From the NCBI RefSeq assembly GCF_958979055.1, contig NC_084889.1:7098261-7162260 (forward strand): 64,000 nt of DNA, in the 5' to 3' direction. Below the pieces are notes generated by a model. That model had not been told where the DNA came from. It saw only the letters and a list, made by a program, of their open reading frames with translations, and made no database searches. Positions 59,003 to 64,000 of the stretch are shown here, piece after piece. The position numbers and the translations under genes were made by a program. Source of the DNA: Alnus glutinosa (taxonomy: Eukaryota > Streptophyta > Magnoliopsida > Fagales > Betulaceae). Positions within the stretch are counted from its first letter, which is position 1; each line of letters begins with the position of its first letter.

Positions 59003-62000
59003 TACAATTTAATTACCTGGGTTGTTTGCTTTGAATCGTATGGCAGCCCAGCCGTTCTTAGGGACAGCAATAGTATTCTGAAGAGGAGGATCAACAAGAT
59101 TATATCCCAAAGGGTCCTTGTCTTTGTCAAAATTCCCAAATCCCCAACCAACCACGTAAAAACTATACCCATGTATGTGCATGGGATGGTCTGTCCCTGC
59201 AGCCAAGTTTGTTCCTTGCAAAACAAGCTCCACCGTTGAGTTATATTCAATTACTTTCACTTCTGTCCCTGTTTTTGGCGTCAGTAGATAAGCTGGGAGA
59301 ACATCTGCCGTAAAATTAAATTTCAAAGGTGGTACACTTGGAAATTTGTCCCCATAGACGCCGCCAATATGGTAATAATATGCACTTAGTATGTCAGTGG
59401 ATGGCAACTGAAAGCTTATGTTGTTCATGCTTGCAGCGAGCCGCGTTCCATTACATGAAGTACTATTACTCGCACATGCAAATATATTTACAGAAGCGGT
59501 AAATATGAGTGGTGTGCTTATGTTTAAAGGCACATGAACTGGATGATCATCATCAGCTAAACTTCTAAGGCTACCAGTGAAGTTAGCAGATGCATTTGTG
59601 TCATTGTAGGAAGGAAGATTAGGTAAGTAGGGTGTTGAAGATGGATTAATATTGTCGTTTCCGACGTTGTAGTGTAAAAGAGCAGTGGCGGTAGTATTAT
59701 CGTATTCGACCCCATTTGCGCTGGAATAAACTTTAGCAGCCATGTAATAGTCATGATCACCTAGCGGCTGGTTTGCTTCTAACAAGACATCAATCGTTTG
59801 TCCAGGTGATATTGCAATGTAATCTGTCTTCAGTGGCTTGGTGTAGCTAGCGTCTGTTCCAACGACCGTCAATTTATGTTTGGCGATGCCAAAGAAGAGA
59901 ATATCCTGAAGGGCAGCGTTGATTATGCGGAGTAGATATGTCTTTCCATAGTCCACCCTGAATTTGAAAGTTTCTACATGCAGGAGGAAGACGGGTTGTC
60001 AAAAGCATAGTAGTAATGCTATATAAAATATTCATATTTTTCAAATGAATCATATCAAAATTTAATAATAATTCATCTTAAATTTAATAGTGATTTTAAA
60101 AGTCATGTCACATGCATTTTGGGAATGAAAGGGGATATGAGCTAGTCTTGCATATAGAGTAAGGTTAAAGGAAAGGGAAGATATATACTTTAAACCTCTC
60201 AACTGTCACCAAATTTTTATTTACGCATCTAAAATTTATGTTAGATTACTACTTATCTTAAAAGCTTAAGCTGATAGGAAGAGGTAAATTTAATCACTTA
60301 ATCAATACTTTAACACTCCCCCTCACGTGTGGGGTCAGACTTCCTTTTAATAGATGAAGCCCAACAAGTAAAATATTTTAACACTTTAAAAAGTAATTAA
60401 CATCTGACCTGTGAATTAACACCGCTTATCAAATTAGATACTCTTGGATTTTTCACCCTGGCCTAAATGCAGTTGAAGTTATTAAAAAATAAAGTTAAAA
60501 AAAAAATAACTATTTGAAAAAAAAAAAAATTAAGGGGCGGGGCTAATAGTAAAAGGGCCGTCCATTTTCACATCTTTCAGTTTTTCCCTTTTTTATTGTT
60601 TAATTTTTTAATAATTTTAATTTTGCCAAATGGTAATTTTTTTAATAAATTTAAGGTTATTTTGAGAAGAAAAATACAGAAAGCCTCTAATTTGAAACGT
60701 GGAGGTAGCTACTTAATTATATGAATTAAGGGGACAATATCACTTTTTAAAGTTTTGAGGCGTAAATGAAAAATATGGTAATATATTGTTCAGGTAGCTC
60801 AAATATATTTTCAGTAATATTAATTTACCAAATTAGAAGCATGTTAGAGCTAGAAGAATGATTTGAATCATTTAACAAGAGAAAGCTAGGGTAGATACCA
60901 GATTTTGAGCATGGATATTGATCTCCAGGTTGACCATTGATAGTATATGCATCAGAAACACTGGGGTCTTGCCCACTTTCACGAAATTCATTATATAACT
61001 CCGTTATACCTTTCTTCCACCACTCTCCTGTATTTCAACCAATTTCGTCGATCATTACAGATACCTTTGTTTTTTTTTTTTCAATGCGCGCAGTAGCTAG
61101 TGCTCATGTATATTTTTGAGTGAGAAAGCTTGTTTACCTAATATGATGGGTACTTCCGCATGAGGCTTGGGAAAAGGATAACTAGTTCCGTTCTTGGGAT
61201 GGATGACTATAGCGCCATAAACAGTGGCCCGTGACCAGTCACTGTGCGCGTGCCACCAGAGAGTTCCTTCTTCTGAGGAAAGTTTTATCTTCTGGCGAAA
61301 CTTTTGTCCTGGTCGGATTGGACATTGTGTAATATATTCAGGACCATCCGACCATGGATATCTTGGTTGTTTCACTCCATGCCTGCAAAATTATCATTAT
61401 TGTTAGACTCTGTTTCTAGATCTCTTGCGCGCGCGCACACGGACGAGTGTCATTACCAGTGGATGGTGATGTTATAATTGGCTTTGTTATGAACTTCAAC
61501 AACGATAGTATCTCCTTTGTTAACGTGTAGAGTTGGTCCAGGAAATTGTCCATTTACCGTCAAGATGTTTTTCGTGCTACAAAGTCTTGCGTATGGAGTC
61601 TCTTGCACCTACAATGAGGAAAACCAATACATGCAGGAAATGATTTAGTCAGTAGCAACCAGCCATGAAAGATCAACAACGACACAGAAAACAGAAAACG
61701 TAAAAACAAACAAAAACAGCCAAGTACAAGAAATCACCTAATTAATTATGCCCCAGTCTATTTGTTGTCTTGGTTTGTTTTTATTCACCCAAAAACTAAA
61801 AGAAACCATCGATCCAAGTATATTATCATAGAAATCTTATGATCTAACCAACCATCTGTTGGGGATAAATTCCACTCAACCTGATCCAAGAAGGAGATAG
61901 ACATTTAGTAACTACTCCAGAGAAATCAGGTATCAGTTATCGAATTGAAGTAAGTAGTCATAATCCGATCAGTACGTGATTCTATCCCCAAGAGAATTGT

Positions 62001-64000
62001 GATAGGACTCTAATTACTCTAAGTATACTTTGATCAGTAATCCTATTTCTGATGGAATTGGGATAGGACTCATGATTCAATCAGATAAGAAGAATGATCA
62101 GATCAGAAGTCTAATAAGATATCAGATTAGAAGTCTAATAAATGATCAAAGTCCAATTAAAACTCTGACATCAGTTCTAGATCAACAAGGAGCAAGAATT
62201 CTAGATCAGATTTGACTCTACCTCTTTACCGATAAATAAGTCCATACCCTAAGTATAAACTAAGACTCAATTTTTTATGCACATAGTATTATTTTCTCAC
62301 AGAAGCTAATTTAGGCATAAGAGAGGGTCCCTTAATTTTTGGTTGTTTTGCAGAATTATTGAGAAGCGTGAAGAACACCAAAAGAACATGCAAATTCACA
62401 TCATACCGGAAACTGTACCAACACCATCTATTAGAGACGAAGATTTAATGTTTATTTTGACATAAAAGAGGATATATATCAGAGATAATATAGATTTTAT
62501 TTTTAGACGTGATTAACTAAGTTAATCTGTTGGAATTATACTGCTAAATATATGCATAGCACTCATTATGATTCACGCTTTTGCTGAAATACAGACATTT
62601 GCAGTTCTCCAACTGTTCTCCTGCTAAAGCAATAGAAGCAGATCGATCTAATCTCTGATGGCTACCAACTTTTTCCATCGGCTCAGTGCCATACAAACTG
62701 AGAGAAGCCTTTCGGCTTAGAGCCAATTTATTTATTTTTTATTTTTTGGTGTTAATAGAAATTCATTCGTAAAAGAAAAAGTATATATTTTTTAGGAAAT
62801 TAATGCACATCTATTCTAGTTTTTAAAAAAATACATGAATGTTTAATTTGGTGGATGAAGCTTAATTAGAAAGTCATAATTAAGTTTTTAAATAATTGAA
62901 AAAAGGTACTACTGTATACGTACAGTTCCATTTGTCAATGAAAATTGATAAAAATCAGTCTGATGTACATATCTGTACAAAAAATTTTCAAATTGTATAT
63001 AGACTAACAATAGATCTCACAAATTTAATTTTGAATTTAAAAAATGATGGAAAGTACACTCTAGTAAAATGATGTCTAAAAACTCGATCTCTTTGTCAAT
63101 CAAATATATGAAAGAATATTAATGAAATAATTTTGACTGCTATGACGTACCTGGACAATTATGAAAAACTGTACATATACTAACAATTATGGGGATGACA
63201 GTAGTAAAAGTGATTCATGTGATATAAAGTAAAAAGTTTAAATTTTTTTTGTAAGAAAAAATGAAAAAGTTATGATTTTTAATAATTTTTTTTGTTTAAA
63301 CATTAATAAAACGTTATTAATGTGATGTATAAAGTAAGAATATTTTAACTTGATTGTTTTAAAAAATTGAAATGGTTTGCCCAACGGTACATAAATTTCA
63401 AATTAAATAACAAAAGACAAAAAAATAATTGTAACTATCAAGTCCTTCACGTACTGGCACACAGTAAAAAAGAGACAGTGGGGTTATTTGACAAAGACAT
63501 GTATAGAACATAGTAGTGTGTTGTTAATTTTGAAATTAGTAACAAGTGATGATATGATATAAAGTGAAAAGAATTTCTATGGAAAAGTGAAAAAGTTTTG
63601 TATTATAATGAATTTTTTTATTTGAATTGTAATAAAAAAATTATTGATGTAATATAGAAAGTAAAAAAAGTGAGAATATTTTGATGTTGATTGTTATTGA
63701 AAAATGTAAAAAAGTGAAGAAAGTAATGAGATTAGTGTTATGCACTACTCTGTACCATTCCTGTCCTTGGCAAACAAGGCCAGCTATACTCGAGGAAAAC
63801 AATTGCAGGCATGTACTAAAATTGCCTGTTTTTTAAAGTCAACCTTCGAGTTGCCCCTGATGATCATATATAAGACTTAACATGGCGTTGACAACAAATG
63901 AATATACAACATAAATTAATTCTTATTTCAAAATGGTTATATATATGCTGCATGCAGATATATTGGAAGTAGTACTGATCAGAACAGCCAAGCCCTTACC
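58783..64000 (-). CDS. Laccase (multicopper oxidase), LAC14/15-like, copy B, cut by the window edge
   Basis: Exons on the minus strand: 61,608..61,457; 61,382..61,138; 61,027..60,899; 59,973..59,017; 58,913..58,783, with the same lengths as copy A (152, 245, 129, 957, 131 bp). The splice donor of exon 1 is at 63,999..63,998, so only the last base of that exon (64,000) is inside; start codon and signal peptide are beyond the edge. H-W-H-G, W-H-A-H-S-D-W, H-P-M-H-I-H-G and H-C-H-L-E-R-H are all kept. Few residues differ from copy A (for example T to A in exon 2, L to Q in exon 4, S to Y and T to S in exon 5). The (ATA)n tract in intron 5 is longer than in A. What can be seen is intact. Confidence 0.93.

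Larger units (their letters stand above)
42169..64000. repeat. Copy B of the large direct segmental duplication
   Basis: Same content and orientation as copy A. The hAT relic at its left end is shared with A, so the true left boundary is at or before 42,160. It lacks the MULE, the LTR element and about 2 kb of flanking DNA present at 8,010..11,440 of A. It has its own CACTA element and solo LTR. Coding exons are nearly identical to A while intergenic DNA carries many small indels, as expected for a fairly recent duplication. Confidence 0.95.

Overview
The window is nuclear DNA from a eudicot plant, probably a woody one. The evidence is spliced genes with GT..AG introns, plant-specific families (CYP78A cytochrome P450, a six-exon laccase of the LAC14/15 type), and a dense mix of plant transposons: MULE, CACTA, hAT, PIF/Harbinger, LTR, SINE and LINE remnants. 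Placement in Fagales is only a hunch. No bacterial, organellar, CRISPR or phage features were seen.

The large-scale structure is a direct duplication. Copy A (1..~35,080, open at the left edge) and copy B (42,169..64,000, open at the right edge) carry the same order: hAT relic, LINE relic, Harbinger MITE, Copia-LTR relic, CYP78A gene (+), SINE, laccase gene (-). The two CYP78A proteins differ at nine of 544 residues. The spacer (35.2-42.2 kb) holds a decayed laccase relic, so the laccase cluster is older than this duplication. The last few bases of the window reach the end of exon 1 of the copy B laccase.

Each copy has private insertions, most with clean target-site duplications (TSDs). Copy A has an 11.4 kb Mutator-like element (MULE), an LTR element with a truncated gag, a small CACTA-type MITE and two MITEs with 9-bp TSDs. 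Copy B has a 1.48 kb non-autonomous CACTA element and a solo LTR. The duplicate gives the unoccupied site for several of these.

The most interesting object is the MULE at 18,199..29,580 (9-bp TSD ataaaataa, 57-bp perfect termini, empty site at 58,518..58,526 in copy B). It carries a FAR1/FHY3-type transposase whose reading frame can be followed through six exons. The last two encode a C-terminal domain resembling the C terminus of VARICOSE/EDC4, the mRNA-decapping scaffold; the predicted fusion is about 947 aa. The element also carries a GRF zinc-finger/coiled-coil/membrane-anchor gene on the opposite strand, whose likely 5' UTR exon lies at the GC-rich subterminal repeats, and further exon-like gene fragments, one resembling RRP12-like ARM/HEAT proteins. 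I know of no description of a transposase fused to an EDC4 C-terminal domain. This is my best candidate for a previously undescribed system.
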